Part shown: in pieces, positions 52,999 through 62,058 of the stretch | How positions within the stretch are numbered: position 1 is the stretch's first letter | Layout: the number at the start of each line of letters is the position of its first letter | Source of the DNA: JBBQWR01 sp038210495 | GTDB lineage: Bacteria; Planctomycetota; Planctomycetia; Pirellulales; DATAWG01 | Length of the DNA: 64,000 nucleotides | Direction of reading: 5' to 3' | NCBI GenBank assembly: GCA_038210495.1 | Contig: JBBQWR010000018.1 | Location: 33,952 to 97,951 of the forward strand | Position numbers and translations under genes: made by a program | The notes under the pieces: model-generated | Seen by the model: the letters and a program-made list of their open reading frames with translations, nothing else | Told to the model about the DNA's origin: nothing | The model's database searches: none

Positions 52999-53054
52999 TC
53001 GAAACGCGGAGGAAGCATTCTACTGCGCCTCTCGCGGCCCGCTATGATGGGGGC

Positions 53055-53150
53055 ATGAATCCGAGCCCCTACAAATCGAATGAGGCGCTGGCGATGGAAA
53101 AAAGTGTCCGATTTCAAAATAACCCACTACCGACTATCCTAAAAAGTTAA
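53055..53150 (+). pseudogene. Small frame resembling the start of an 'MNPY-S-P' protein
   Basis: 31 residues, 'MNPSPYKSNEALAMEKSVRF' then 'QNNPLPTILKS'. Many planctomycete membrane proteins begin with MNPY(x)SP; this looks like such a start followed by unrelated sequence. 'TATGATGGGGGC' stands immediately before the ATG. Tentative relic or chance. Confidence 0.25.
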
Positions 53151-53233
53151 AACGCGCTCGCCGCCGCGAAATCTAGGGCTGTTTCAAATAGTCGCCATTC
53201 CGCATCGATTCATATTCTCGTCGCGACTTCTGC

Positions 53234-54583
53234 ATGCACACGCCCCAATCGACGTCCGTGGACCACGCTCCAGCGATCTACGCGGGCCGCGCTTGGTCCG
53301 TGGTCGTCGCCGGCATGTCGATCAATCTCTGCCTAGGGATTCTGTACGCCTGGAGTGTCTGGAAGAGCAAGTTGGTGGCCACGCCGACGGTCGAGGCCGG
53401 GACGCCGATGACCGGGCTCGACGCCGGTTGGCATGTGCTGACCGACACTCAGGCCACGGTCGCGTATACCCTGTGCGGATTGGTCTTTGCGCTGTTCATG
53501 ATTCCGGGCGGCAAAGTCCAAGATCGTTTCGGCCCGCGGATCGGCGCGACGGCCGCCGGCCTGTTCCTGGGCGCGGGATGTTTACTGGCTGGCTGGATGA
53601 AAAGCTACTTGGGTCTCATGCTCGGGTTCGGGCTGTTGGGCGGCATCGGAATGGGATTGGGTTATGCCGCCGCGACGCCGGCGGCGGTTAAGTGGTTTGA
53701 ACCGCACAGGCGGGGCTTGATCGTCGGGCTTGTGGTCGGCGGTTTCGGCGGCGCGGCGATTTATATTTCGCCATTGGCCAATTTTCTGATCGCCGGCTAC
53801 GGCATCTCCGGCAGCCTCGTTGCGCTGGGCTTGCTGTTCGCCACGGTGATCGTCGTGGCCGCGCAGTTTTTGAAGTGGCCGCCGGTGGGATACCAACCAC
53901 CGGCGCCCACGGGCGACGCCGCCCAATCGCGGACTTTGGCGCCAACATTGTCCCGCCGCGATTGGCGCGCCGGCGAAATGCTGAAAACTTGGCAGTTCTA
54001 CGTGCTTGTGCTGCTGTTCTTCGGCTCGGCGCAGTCCGGACTGCTCGTGATCGTCAACGCCACGCCGCTGATGCTCAAGGCGAGTAAGCACATCGACTTC
54101 TTTCTCGATCGGGCGTGGATCCTGGCTTCGTTCCTGGGGCTGGTGAACGCCGCGGGCCGCATCTGCACGGGACTCTATTCCGATCGGATCGGCCGCCGCA
54201 ATGCTTACCTCGTGAATGGCGCGATTTCGGCCGTATGTCTTCTGCTAACTCCCCTAATCCTGGAATCGCAAAACGTGTGGCTGCTTTTTTTGGCTACCGG
54301 AATTGCGACATGGCAATACGGCGGCGGCCTGTCGCTGTTGCCGGCGATGACCGCCGACTTCTTCGGGGCCAAGAATCTTGGCTTCAACTACGGCCTCGTT
54401 TTCATCGGCTGGGGGCTGGCATTCCTGGTCCCTTTGGCGGCCGGTCGAATGAAAGACATCGGCATTCATCCCGACAATGCATTTTATCTCTCGTGCGGCT
54501 TGCTGGTCGCCGCCCTGGTGTGCAGCCGATTCGTGCGCAAACCCGTCGCCGCGGACGAGGCGGCGGTCGTACCGACGAGCTAG
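53234..54583 (+). CDS. OFA-type MFS transporter (oxalate/formate antiporter family)
   Basis: 449 residues and 12 predicted helices. The 'GRAWSVVVAGMSINLCLGIL' start, 'YAWSVWKSKL', the A-motif-like 'GGKVQDRFGPRIGATAAGLF' and 'WFEPHRRGLIVGLVVGGFGG' are OFA family signatures, repeated in the second half ('GLYSDRIGRRNAYLVNGAIS'). Members exchange small organic acids such as oxalate/formate or lactate/pyruvate. No co-transcribed enzyme suggests the substrate. Its stop is seven bases from the convergent hemL stop. Confidence 0.85.
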   Translation: MHTPQSTSVDHAPAIYAGRAWSVVVAGMSINLCLGILYAWSVWKSKLVATPTVEAGTPMTGLDAGWHVLTDTQATVAYTLCGLVFALFMIPGGKVQDRFGPRIGATAAGLFLGAGCLLAGWMKSYLGLMLGFGLLGGIGMGLGYAAATPAAVKWFEPHRRGLIVGLVVGGFGGAAIYISPLANFLIAGYGISGSLVALGLLFATVIVVAAQFLKWPPVGYQPPAPTGDAAQSRTLAPTLSRRDWRAGEMLKTWQFYVLVLLFFGSAQSGLLVIVNATPLMLKASKHIDFFLDRAWILASFLGLVNAAGRICTGLYSDRIGRRNAYLVNGAISAVCLLLTPLILESQNVWLLFLATGIATWQYGGGLSLLPAMTADFFGAKNLGFNYGLVFIGWGLAFLVPLAAGRMKDIGIHPDNAFYLSCGLLVAALVCSRFVRKPVAADEAAVVPTS

Positions 54584-54590
54584 TCGTGGC

Positions 54591-55886
54591 TCATAGGTTC
54601 GACACGGTGGACGCCAGCGCTTCGCGCGCCGCCGCGATTGTGACGTCGATGTCCGCTTCGCTATGGGCGGCCGAAACGAAGAGCGCTTCGTATTGGCTGC
54701 ACGGCATGTATATGCCCCGCTCGATTAGGCCCCAGAAGTATCGGGCATAGGCGGCCGTGTCGCTCCTGCTCGCGGTCGGCCAGTCCACCACCGGCGCTGC
54801 GTTGAAGAACAGTGTCATCATGCTGCCCACTCGGGCGACCGAGTGAGCGATTCCCGCGGCCGACGCGGCGCTGCTTAAGCCCGCGGCCAGGCGGACCGAA
54901 AGCTGCTCGAGCCGGTCGTAAATCGGTTGATCGCGAAGCACCTTGAGCGTGGCGATTCCGGCTGCGGTCGCCAAGGGGTTGCCGCTGAGCGTGCCGGCTT
55001 GAAAGACTTTGCCCGCCGGGAGCACCTGGTCCATGAGATCGGCCCGACCGCCGTACGCTCCGACCGGCAGCCCCCCGCCGACGATCTTCCCCAGCGTCGT
55101 GAGATCGGGACGAATGTTGTACAGCCATTGCGCGCCGCCGAAGGCCACGCGGAAACCGGTCATCACCTCGTCGAAGATTAGCAGAGCGCCGTGCTGCTGC
55201 GTGAGCGAACGCGCGGCCGCCAAAAACTCGGCGGTCGGCGTCACCAGACCCATGTTGCCGACCACCGGTTCGAGAATCACGGCGGCGATTCGCGATCCGT
55301 GCTCGGTGAATGCCCGCTCGAGCCCAGCCGGATCGTTGTATTGCAGCACGAGCGTATCTCGGGCAGTCCCGGCGGTGACACCCGGCGAATTGGGCACGCC
55401 CAGCGTGGCGGCCGAACTACCGGCCGCCACCAGCAGGCTATCGACATGCCCGTGATAATTGCCGGCGAACTTGACGACCGCGTCGCGGCCAGTCACGCCG
55501 CGCGCGAGCCGCAGTGCGCTCATCGTGGCCTCAGTGCCCGAGTTGACCAGCCGCACTTTTTCGATTGACGGGACGGCCGCGATGATGAGCTCGGCCAATT
55601 CGCTTTCGGCCTCCGTCGGAGCGCCAAAACTCGTGCCCCGGGTGACCGCCGCGGCCAGCGCGGCGACAACGGCCGGATGGGAGTGCCCCAGGATCATCGG
55701 CCCCCAGGAACCGATGTAGTCGATGTAGCGATTGCCGTCCAAATCGAACAGGTACGCTCCTTCGCCGCGGCTGAAAAAGATCGGCTCGCCACCGACGCCG
55801 CCAAAAGCCCGCGCCGGGCTGTTCACGCCGCCGGGTATTAATTGCTTCGCCCGGGCGAAGGCCGCGGAGCTTTTTTCGCGTGTCAT
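54591..55886 (-). CDS. hemL: Glutamate-1-semialdehyde 2,1-aminomutase
   Basis: 431 residues, family length. The PLP lysine is Lys267 in 'LTTLGKIVGGGLPVGAYGG', with 'DEVMTGFRVAFGG' (cofactor Asp) and 'NSGTEATMSALRLARG' (phosphate site). It converts glutamate-1-semialdehyde to 5-aminolevulinate, the C5 route of tetrapyrrole synthesis. The neighbour hemB, 146 bases upstream on the same strand, uses the product. Confidence 0.95.
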   Translation of the reverse strand: MTREKSSAAFARAKQLIPGGVNSPARAFGGVGGEPIFFSRGEGAYLFDLDGNRYIDYIGSWGPMILGHSHPAVVAALAAAVTRGTSFGAPTEAESELAELIIAAVPSIEKVRLVNSGTEATMSALRLARGVTGRDAVVKFAGNYHGHVDSLLVAAGSSAATLGVPNSPGVTAGTARDTLVLQYNDPAGLERAFTEHGSRIAAVILEPVVGNMGLVTPTAEFLAAARSLTQQHGALLIFDEVMTGFRVAFGGAQWLYNIRPDLTTLGKIVGGGLPVGAYGGRADLMDQVLPAGKVFQAGTLSGNPLATAAGIATLKVLRDQPIYDRLEQLSVRLAAGLSSAASAAGIAHSVARVGSMMTLFFNAAPVVDWPTASRSDTAAYARYFWGLIERGIYMPCSQYEALFVSAAHSEADIDVTIAAAREALASTVSNL

Positions 55887-56032
55887 GGACGATTGGTTCT
55901 AAGCAAAGGATAGGTCGATTGAAACAGTTGCGCGGAAGGGGTTAGGAGAATCGGAAGGCGATTGGGAGTGTCGATCGTAAGAAGATTGATCGGCGCCGTC
56001 CGACACTCCCGACGCCGGTGAGGGCCGCGCAA

Positions 56033-57073
56033 TTACTCGCCTAGCCATTGTGCCGCCTCGCGAGCCCAATAGGTTAGCAGGATCGACGCTCCGGCGCGGC
56101 GGATGGCGATCAACGATTCCAGAGCTGCGGCACGTTCGTCGAGCCAACCGTTGGTGGCGGCCGCTTTGATCATGCTGTATTCGCCGGACACGTTGTACGC
56201 CGCAAGCGGAACGCCGGGAAACCGCTCGCTAACGGCGCGGATCACGTCGAGATACGCCAGCGCGGGTTTGACCATGATCATGTCGGCGCCTTCGGCCAAA
56301 TCCAGTTCCACCTCGCGCAAGGCTTGGCCGGTCGCCGCGGCGGGGTCCATTTGATAGCCTCGGCGGTCGCCCAACTGCGGAGCACTCTCGGCCGCGGCGC
56401 GAAACGGACCGTAAAAGGCGCTCGAATATTTAGCGGCGTAGCTTAGAATCGGCAAGTGCTTGAAGTCGGCTCCATCGAGCGCGCTGCGGATCGCGCCGAC
56501 CATGCCGTCCATCATGCCGCTGGGGGCGATCACATCGGCGCCGGCCCGAGCATGGCTCACGGCCTGTCGGCGGAGCAGTTCCAAGGTGGCGTCGTTATCG
56601 ACGTCCAAACGACCGGTATTTTCGGCGATCGCGCCGCAGTGGCCATGATCGGTATATTCGCAGAGGCAGACATCGGTGATCACAAGCAGATCGGGGACCA
56701 ACCGCTTGATTGCTCGGACAGCCGATTGAACGATTCCGCGGTCGTCGTAAGAATCGCTGCCAGAGGAGTCTTTTTCCGCCGGAATGCCGAACAGCAAAAC
56801 TCCACCGAGCCCGAGGTCGACGGCGGCCCGCGCGTCGTCTTCAAGTTGGTCGACCGACAGTTGAAAATGACCGGGCAAGGCGTCGATCGGCCGGCGGATG
56901 TTTTCGCCCGATCGAACGAACAGCGGCAACACGAAATTCGCGGGACTTAACCGGACGTCTTGGACCAGCCGGCGAACTTGCGGATGATAGCGCAACCGGC
57001 GCAGTCGCGTGGTCGGGAATCCGGCGGTGGATGAGAGCCGGGACGGGGGCTGGGGCTGCTCGCGTTGCATCAT
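56033..57073 (-). CDS. hemB: Delta-aminolevulinic acid dehydratase (porphobilinogen synthase)
   Basis: 346 residues. Schiff-base lysines are Lys215 ('SYAAKYSSAFYG') and Lys269 ('MIMVKPALAYLD'). Zinc cysteines Cys136, Cys138 and Cys146 in 'DVCLCEYTDHGHCG' show the zinc-dependent type. It condenses two 5-aminolevulinates to porphobilinogen. 'TTATAA' close to the start could be the -10 region. Divergent from the methyltransferase gene across a repeat pair. Confidence 0.95.
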   Translation of the reverse strand: MMQREQPQPPSRLSSTAGFPTTRLRRLRYHPQVRRLVQDVRLSPANFVLPLFVRSGENIRRPIDALPGHFQLSVDQLEDDARAAVDLGLGGVLLFGIPAEKDSSGSDSYDDRGIVQSAVRAIKRLVPDLLVITDVCLCEYTDHGHCGAIAENTGRLDVDNDATLELLRRQAVSHARAGADVIAPSGMMDGMVGAIRSALDGADFKHLPILSYAAKYSSAFYGPFRAAAESAPQLGDRRGYQMDPAAATGQALREVELDLAEGADMIMVKPALAYLDVIRAVSERFPGVPLAAYNVSGEYSMIKAAATNGWLDERAAALESLIAIRRAGASILLTYWAREAAQWLGE

Positions 57074-57119
57074 TCCACTTATAACGCAAAACGACAGGTG
57101 GCGAAAGTTTGCCGTAGCC

Positions 57120-57221
57120 GTAGGTCAGGCATCCTGCCTGACAGAAGGTTGGCGATCGGCCAAGTTTGCGACTTTTTTTGAATCGACGCCAACCGCGCGT
57201 CAGGCAGGATGCCGGACCTAC
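57120..57221. repeat. Inverted repeat pair between divergent hemB and methyltransferase genes
   Basis: Arms 57120-57142 and 57199-57221 are 23-base reverse complements with one mismatch, with words 'GTAGGTCAGGCATCCTGCC' and mirror. 'GGCATCCTGCC' echoes family A core. Confidence 0.75.
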
Positions 57222-57226
57222 GACGA

Positions 57227-58324
57227 ATGAACCGAAATACCGACGTTTTTTGTTGTGAGCCCGGATGGGAGCCGTTTCTTGCCGCGGAACTGGAGGCCGT
57301 CTTTCCCGGTTCACGGATCGCCGTCTTGGCGCCCGGCTGGATCATGTCCCGCCGCGATCAAAGGACCACTAGCGATGCGCCCGCTGCGTGCGTTGCCTTG
57401 GCCAATCAGTGTCTGCCCAATGCGGTCGCCGTCGAGGCCCCCTCGATCAATGCCTGGGCTCAACTGGTGGCGCCGAAAATCGTTGAGGCACTCGCTGACT
57501 TTACCGGCCCTTGGCGACTCGATGTTTTCGCCAACGACTATGCCAGCAGCGACGTAAGTCCAAAGCGATGTGAGCTTATCGTGGCGGCGATCCGTGAGTG
57601 GCTCAAGAAAAAGCAGCGGCGATTGCTTCGCACATGGCGCCATTCGGTCGGGCCGGAATTGACGACGGGCGAAACCATTGCTTTTCCGATTCTCATTCAA
57701 GTTGGTTTAATGACGGCCGGCGCCGGGTTTCTCTCGATCTGCCCGCCGGACGAACTCAATTCGCTCGACCGATGTGTCGCGCCATTTCCCGGTGGCGTCG
57801 TCGATATCGCGCCCGATCCGCAGGCGCCATCGCGTGCCTTCGCCAAGCTGCTCGAAGCCGAAATGCGGCTGGGGCGCAAGATCGCTGCCGGCCAGTCGTG
57901 CGTCGACCTGGGCAGCAGCCCCGGCAGTTGGGCGTACATCGCGCTGCAGCGAGGCGCGAGCGTTGCTGCCGTCGATCGCAGTCCGCTCAGGGATGATCTC
58001 ATGCGCCACCCGGAGCTGACGTTCGTCCGCGGCGATGCCTTTCGCTTCGAGCCACTTCAGTCGGTGGACTGGCTGCTGTGCGATGTCATCGCGGCTCCCG
58101 AGCGCAGCATTGAACTCCTCCGGCACTGGCTCGACCAGCGGTGGTGCCGTCAATTCTGCCTCACCATAAAATTTCGCGGTCAAGAAGAATACCATCGCCT
58201 CGAGCCGCTCAAGCATTGGCTCGCTACCAACGCGGCCGACTTCCAACTTCGCCGATTGACGAACAACAAAAACGAAGTCACGGCGCTCGGCATCGCGAAG
58301 AATCTGGAGCCGCGCACGAAGTAA
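57227..58324 (+). CDS. RlmM-like FtsJ-type methyltransferase
   Basis: 365 residues from ATG 57227; the extension upstream lies in the repeat. The N-terminal part resembles THUMP-like segments of RlmM ('VFCCEPGWEPFLAAELEAVF'). The C-terminal half is an FtsJ Rossmann fold: SAM loop 'SCVDLGSSPGSWAYIAL', then 'LLCDVIAAPERSIELLRHWL', and 'LTIKFRGQEEYHRLEPLKHW' with the catalytic Lys. RlmM 2'-O-methylates 23S rRNA C2498; this one is similar in order and length. The final residues 'EPRTK' overlap repeat family B. Confidence 0.8.
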   Translation: MNRNTDVFCCEPGWEPFLAAELEAVFPGSRIAVLAPGWIMSRRDQRTTSDAPAACVALANQCLPNAVAVEAPSINAWAQLVAPKIVEALADFTGPWRLDVFANDYASSDVSPKRCELIVAAIREWLKKKQRRLLRTWRHSVGPELTTGETIAFPILIQVGLMTAGAGFLSICPPDELNSLDRCVAPFPGGVVDIAPDPQAPSRAFAKLLEAEMRLGRKIAAGQSCVDLGSSPGSWAYIALQRGASVAAVDRSPLRDDLMRHPELTFVRGDAFRFEPLQSVDWLLCDVIAAPERSIELLRHWLDQRWCRQFCLTIKFRGQEEYHRLEPLKHWLATNAADFQLRRLTNNKNEVTALGIAKNLEPRTK

Positions 58325-58387
58325 GCGGTCGAGCGAGAAAGCGCATTAAGATTGGCGACGTCGCCGCCACTTACGTCGTGCGCGGCT
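58307..58387. repeat. Dispersed repeat family B, inverted pair at gene 3' end
   Basis: Left arm 58307-58328 contains 'AGCCGCGCACGAAGTAAGCG', as at 9587, and supplies the last residues and stop of the methyltransferase. Right arm 58364-58387 is an imperfect mirror. Confidence 0.75.
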
Positions 58388-58672
58388 AGATTCTCATCGC
58401 TCCCTCAGAATCGACTCGGCCTCATGGTAGCAGTATGAATTCGGGCGCCGGCCTAACCCAAACTGTCACTCAGTTCGACGCCGCGGCCGTGCAAGTCATC
58501 ACGCTGAAAGGTTGGGGCTGGCTCGGCGACCTGTTTGGCCGGTAATAGCGATCTCGCGTTGACCATGTCACAAACTCACGGCACTGCTGGATACCCAGGA
58601 GTGCCGCTTGTATTGGCATGGATAAGTTCGGCCGGCTTGCGTTAGGAAAAGCTGCGGTGCGCGGTTCTATTC
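58325..58672. other. Intergenic region with a 36-residue frame
   Basis: Apart from repeat family B (to 58387), it holds one small frame at 58435-58545 on + reading 'MNSGAGLTQTVTQFDAAAVQ' then 'VITLKGWGWLGDLFGR', amphipathic and with no obvious ribosome binding site. Nothing else seen. Confidence 0.4.
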
Positions 58673-59680
58673 TTACTTCTCGGCGCGCGACAGTTCTTCA
58701 ACCACGTGGGTCAGGCCCATCACGACCCGCGCGAACCGCCGATAATCTAGGGTGTCCGGCGTGTCGGTTTTCCGGTGGTAGTTCGGATTCCGATACAAGG
58801 CCGTGTCGCTCACCATCACGCCGGGATAGCCTTGGCGCCAGAACGACCAATGATCGGACCAACCGACCCCCGGGAATTCGGCCGGCAGGGCGCTCCACTC
58901 CGACGGAAATTTCGCGTTCCTACGAAACGAGGCCACTACGCGACGCACGAGGGGTTCCGACTCGCGATTGCCAACGAAGCCGATGAAGTTTCCGATCTTG
59001 GGATAAAGCAGCCCAAGGGGTTGCGGATAGCGTTGGCTCCCCTCGGCGTCGGAATAATAGCCCAACGTTTCCAAACTGAGCATGGCCACGATGTTTTCTT
59101 TTCGCTCCTTGGAGCGTTTGGCGTAATGCAGCGAGCCCATTTCCTGTTCTTGAAAATAGGGAGGCTCTTCGTTGACGAAGGCGACCAGTCGCAGCGTGCG
59201 TTCGGTCGAATGGCCGGCAAATGTCCGAGCAAGAGCCAATAGCGCCGCGACGCCCGAGCCGTTGTCATCGGCGCCGGGTGTTCCCACAACCGCGTCGTAA
59301 TGGGCGCCGACGATCACGATTTCGCTTGGCGTTTTTGCGCCTTTGATTTCGATTTCCAGGTTAGCGCAGTCGCGGCCTTTGACCGAATACGTCTGTTTCG
59401 CGACCTGATAACCCAGTTTGCCCAGCGATTTTTCCAAGAGCGTCGCGGCCTCCGCGAGTTTTGCGTACTTCTCGACCGATCGCTCGCCGATGTCGCCGCA
59501 CAGTTTTTGGACGTCGTCTTTGAGAGCGTCCGCCAGAACGGTCTCTTCTTTAGTCAATTCCGGCAGAGGGCCGGTGAACGTGCGGCCGGGATCGACGAGC
59601 GGAGGCCTGTCGGCGGCGGAGGCCGCCAACAGGCCGCCGACGAACAGATTCAAGACGCAAATTTGAAGTTTATTTCTCAT
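58673..59680 (-). CDS. Secreted M28 family aminopeptidase
   Basis: 335 residues from the ATG at 59680; the longer frame to 59830 is Arg-rich. Signal peptide 'LQICVLNLFVGGLLAASAAD'. Zinc ligands of the M28 fold are visible: 'VGAHYDAVVG' (His), 'GADDNGSGVAALL' (Asp), 'FVNEEPPYF' (Glu-Glu), 'MLSLETLGYYS' and 'GWSDHWSFW' region His. Extracytoplasmic metallopeptidase that trims peptides from the N-terminus. Confidence 0.88.
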   Translation of the reverse strand: MRNKLQICVLNLFVGGLLAASAADRPPLVDPGRTFTGPLPELTKEETVLADALKDDVQKLCGDIGERSVEKYAKLAEAATLLEKSLGKLGYQVAKQTYSVKGRDCANLEIEIKGAKTPSEIVIVGAHYDAVVGTPGADDNGSGVAALLALARTFAGHSTERTLRLVAFVNEEPPYFQEQEMGSLHYAKRSKERKENIVAMLSLETLGYYSDAEGSQRYPQPLGLLYPKIGNFIGFVGNRESEPLVRRVVASFRRNAKFPSEWSALPAEFPGVGWSDHWSFWRQGYPGVMVSDTALYRNPNYHRKTDTPDTLDYRRFARVVMGLTHVVEELSRAEK

Positions 59681-59907
59681 ATCGCGGCGCCCAAGCGTCC
59701 GGTCGCGCCCAGTGTAACATTTCGCTTCGTCGCTCGCGACGCGCGTCCGATCGAAGATTTCGCGGTTCGTTCGCGTCGCAGCAAGAAGCGCGGCTAGTTG
59801 GGCGAATTGACTGCAGCGACATTCTCTCAACTCGACTACCGCGGCGGGCCGATCAGATATCCCAGGCGCGTTGATTTTGCCGGTTTTGACGCCTAGGATA
59901 GTGCGAC

Positions 59908-60864
59908 ATGGCTTCAGATTTCCGCTTGAAAGAACAGTTGCCCGAGCTGACCCAGCGGATCGTGCAAACCTACAACGCGGTGGGCACGATTCATCATTTG
60001 GGCCACTGCCCGTTGCCCAGCTACGACGTCGTGACCGGCGCCTGCGAGGATCTCAAGGAGATTCTCTATCCCGGTTTCCGCCGCCGCGAGGGGCTGCACC
60101 TGGGCAACGTCACCTATCATGTCGGCGAACTGGTGGACGGCTTGCACGACAAGCTGACGACCCAAATTGGCCGGGCCCTGCGGCACGACGCCGGCGCGTC
60201 GGCCATGTGCAGCGAGGAACGCGACTTCGAAGCCCTGGGCCAAGCCAAGGCCATCCAGTTTCTCGACCATTTGCCCGAACTGCGGCACACGCTGGCCAAG
60301 GACGTGCAGGCCGCGTTCGACGGCGACCCGGCGGTCAAAAATCTGGACGAAGTGATTTTTTGCTACCCGGGTCTTGAAGCGGTCACGATCTATCGGCTGG
60401 CTCACATCCTCCACGAGCTGTCGATTCCGTTCATTCCGCGAATGATGACCGAATGGGCCCATTCGCGGACAGGGATCGACATTCATCCGGGCGCCCAGAT
60501 CGGCGAGTATTTCTTCATCGATCACGGCACGGGCGTCGTCATCGGCGAGACGTGCGAAATCGGTAACCGCGTGAAGCTCTATCAGGGAGTAACGCTGGGC
60601 GCCTTGAGCTTTGCCACCGATGGCGATGGTAACTTGGTCCGGGGGATGAAGCGGCATCCGACGATCGAAGATCGCGTGGTGGTCTACGCCAATGCCACGA
60701 TTCTCGGCGGGGCGACCGTCATCGGCCACGACTGCGTGATCGGCTCAAACGTCTGGTTGACCCGCAGCGTCGACCCGCGAACGACCGTCGTGCTGGAGAA
60801 GCCCAAACTGCGGATTCGAGCCGATGCCGATGAGCTGCACAGCGATCTCAATTGGCAGATTTAG
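59908..60864 (+). CDS. cysE: Serine O-acetyltransferase
   Basis: 318 residues, the longer EpsC/CysE form. N-terminal helical domain, then left-handed beta-helix hexapeptides: 'GIDIHPGAQIGEYFFIDHGT', 'VVIGETCEIGNRVKLYQGVT', 'LGGATVIGHDCVIGSNVWLT'. 'IDHGTGVVIGET' with the catalytic His is diagnostic. It makes O-acetylserine, the first step of cysteine synthesis. Single gene facing the FHA gene, with tails five bases apart. Confidence 0.93.
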   Translation: MASDFRLKEQLPELTQRIVQTYNAVGTIHHLGHCPLPSYDVVTGACEDLKEILYPGFRRREGLHLGNVTYHVGELVDGLHDKLTTQIGRALRHDAGASAMCSEERDFEALGQAKAIQFLDHLPELRHTLAKDVQAAFDGDPAVKNLDEVIFCYPGLEAVTIYRLAHILHELSIPFIPRMMTEWAHSRTGIDIHPGAQIGEYFFIDHGTGVVIGETCEIGNRVKLYQGVTLGALSFATDGDGNLVRGMKRHPTIEDRVVVYANATILGGATVIGHDCVIGSNVWLTRSVDPRTTVVLEKPKLRIRADADELHSDLNWQI

Positions 60865-60869
60865 CTTGG

Positions 60870-61397
60870 TTACGCGATGCGCTGCATTCGCCGTGGCGGC
60901 TCGACGGCCGGGCGCAGCGCTCGACGGATCTCGCCAAGCAGATTGCGAATATCACTGATGCCCGCGTCGAAATCGTCGGCGCCATAGTCCTCGTCGTCGC
61001 CGGGCGCCTGCGATCGCGACAGCTTCGGCGACGGCTCGCGATACTCGATCGATACGCGAAATTGATACGGGCCCGTCTGCAACAGGTCGCCGTCTTCGAG
61101 CATCGCGCGGCCCAGGAGCAGACCGTTTCGCGTGACTTCGGGACCCAAGCCTAGCCACCGCAGGGCGACGCTCTCGGGCGAGAGCATCAAATACGAATGG
61201 GCCTCCGGAAATCGCGGATCGCCGAGCACCAGATCGCAGTCGGCCGCGGCGCCGATGAGGTAGGCGGCGCCCGTGACAAGCCGAACCCGGTTGCGGGCTC
61301 GGCCCTTGAGAATCTCAAGCTCCACGCGGGGCATCCCCCGCCGCATGTGCGGTCCGGGAAGTTGCTCGGCGTCGTGATGGAAATACTTGCGCGGCAT
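60870..61397 (-). CDS. FHA-like domain protein with degenerate phosphopeptide site
   Basis: 175 residues from the ATG at 61397, preceded by AGGA; other starts are possible. A beta-sandwich with FHA order is seen: 'VRLVTGAAYLIGAAADCDLV', 'PRFPEAHSYLMLSPESVALR', 'GPEVTRNGLLLGRAMLEDGD'. The FHA Gly-Arg is Gly-Ala at 49-50 and the Ser-x-x-His Ser position is Pro64 while His67 remains, so phosphothreonine binding is doubtful. The acidic tail ends 'LLGEIRRALRPAVEPPRR'. Partner unknown. Confidence 0.65.
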   Translation of the reverse strand: MPRKYFHHDAEQLPGPHMRRGMPRVELEILKGRARNRVRLVTGAAYLIGAAADCDLVLGDPRFPEAHSYLMLSPESVALRWLGLGPEVTRNGLLLGRAMLEDGDLLQTGPYQFRVSIEYREPSPKLSRSQAPGDDEDYGADDFDAGISDIRNLLGEIRRALRPAVEPPRRMQRIA

Positions 61398-62058
61398 GCA
61401 AAAATCCTGGTGCAAAATCGGGCTCGGTCGCGGATGTATTCGTTGCATTAACATTCGTTTCGGCGCCGGCGCGGCGGCGAGTCGATGGGATTACCGCCTC
61501 CGGGGGTTGAATCCGCAGGCCGATTTCTCGATTCGGCGGATTGATCGAAGTTGCGCGATTGAAGCGATGGCGCCCCAGGGCTCCGAGGATATGGGAATGT
61601 CCGGATGATCGCGGCTGGTCCGAAGGGAAGCCCCGGGGACCTAGCGTTAATGGCGTCACATGGGACGGCGAGAATTAAGGGCCGTCTCTAAAACTGTCGT
61701 CTTCTCCGCTTGTGACGCCGCTAACGCGGCTGAAGGTCAATTAAATTCGTCAACTGGAGGTTTCGCTTCGCGGTCCTGGACGGGCCCGCTTCGCTTCACC
61801 CACGGCTATTTACGCTTCGCGTTGACGCCGCTAGCGCGGCTAAGCAGGAAGACGCTCGAATCGAAAAGGAGCGGAGATTCCGTCGGCCGAAGACCGAAAT
61901 TGTTACCGTTGGGACCGACAGGAATTTGGGAGGCTATTTAATTCGCGGTCCCAAGCATCGCATTTTCCGCCTAATGGGCGGGCGATGCCTCGCCTGGGCG
62001 CCTGAATTCGCTATATTAAACGGGTCCCAGGAATTGTCTGTTATCCGGAGGTGAAACC
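61398..62058. other. Intergenic region with repeats, ahead of hupE-like gene
   Basis: About 660 bases, no gene supported. 'GACGCCGCTAACGCGGCT' (near 61712) and 'GACGCCGCTAGCGCGGCT' (near 61825) are short palindromic direct copies. 'TATATTAAACGG' at about 62022 could be the -10 region of the next gene; GGAGGTGA (62048-62055) is a strong ribosome binding site. Confidence 0.45.

Noticed and set aside
59914..60729. 271-residue minus-strand frame
   Set aside because: Antisense to cysE, whose hexapeptide repeats are clear.
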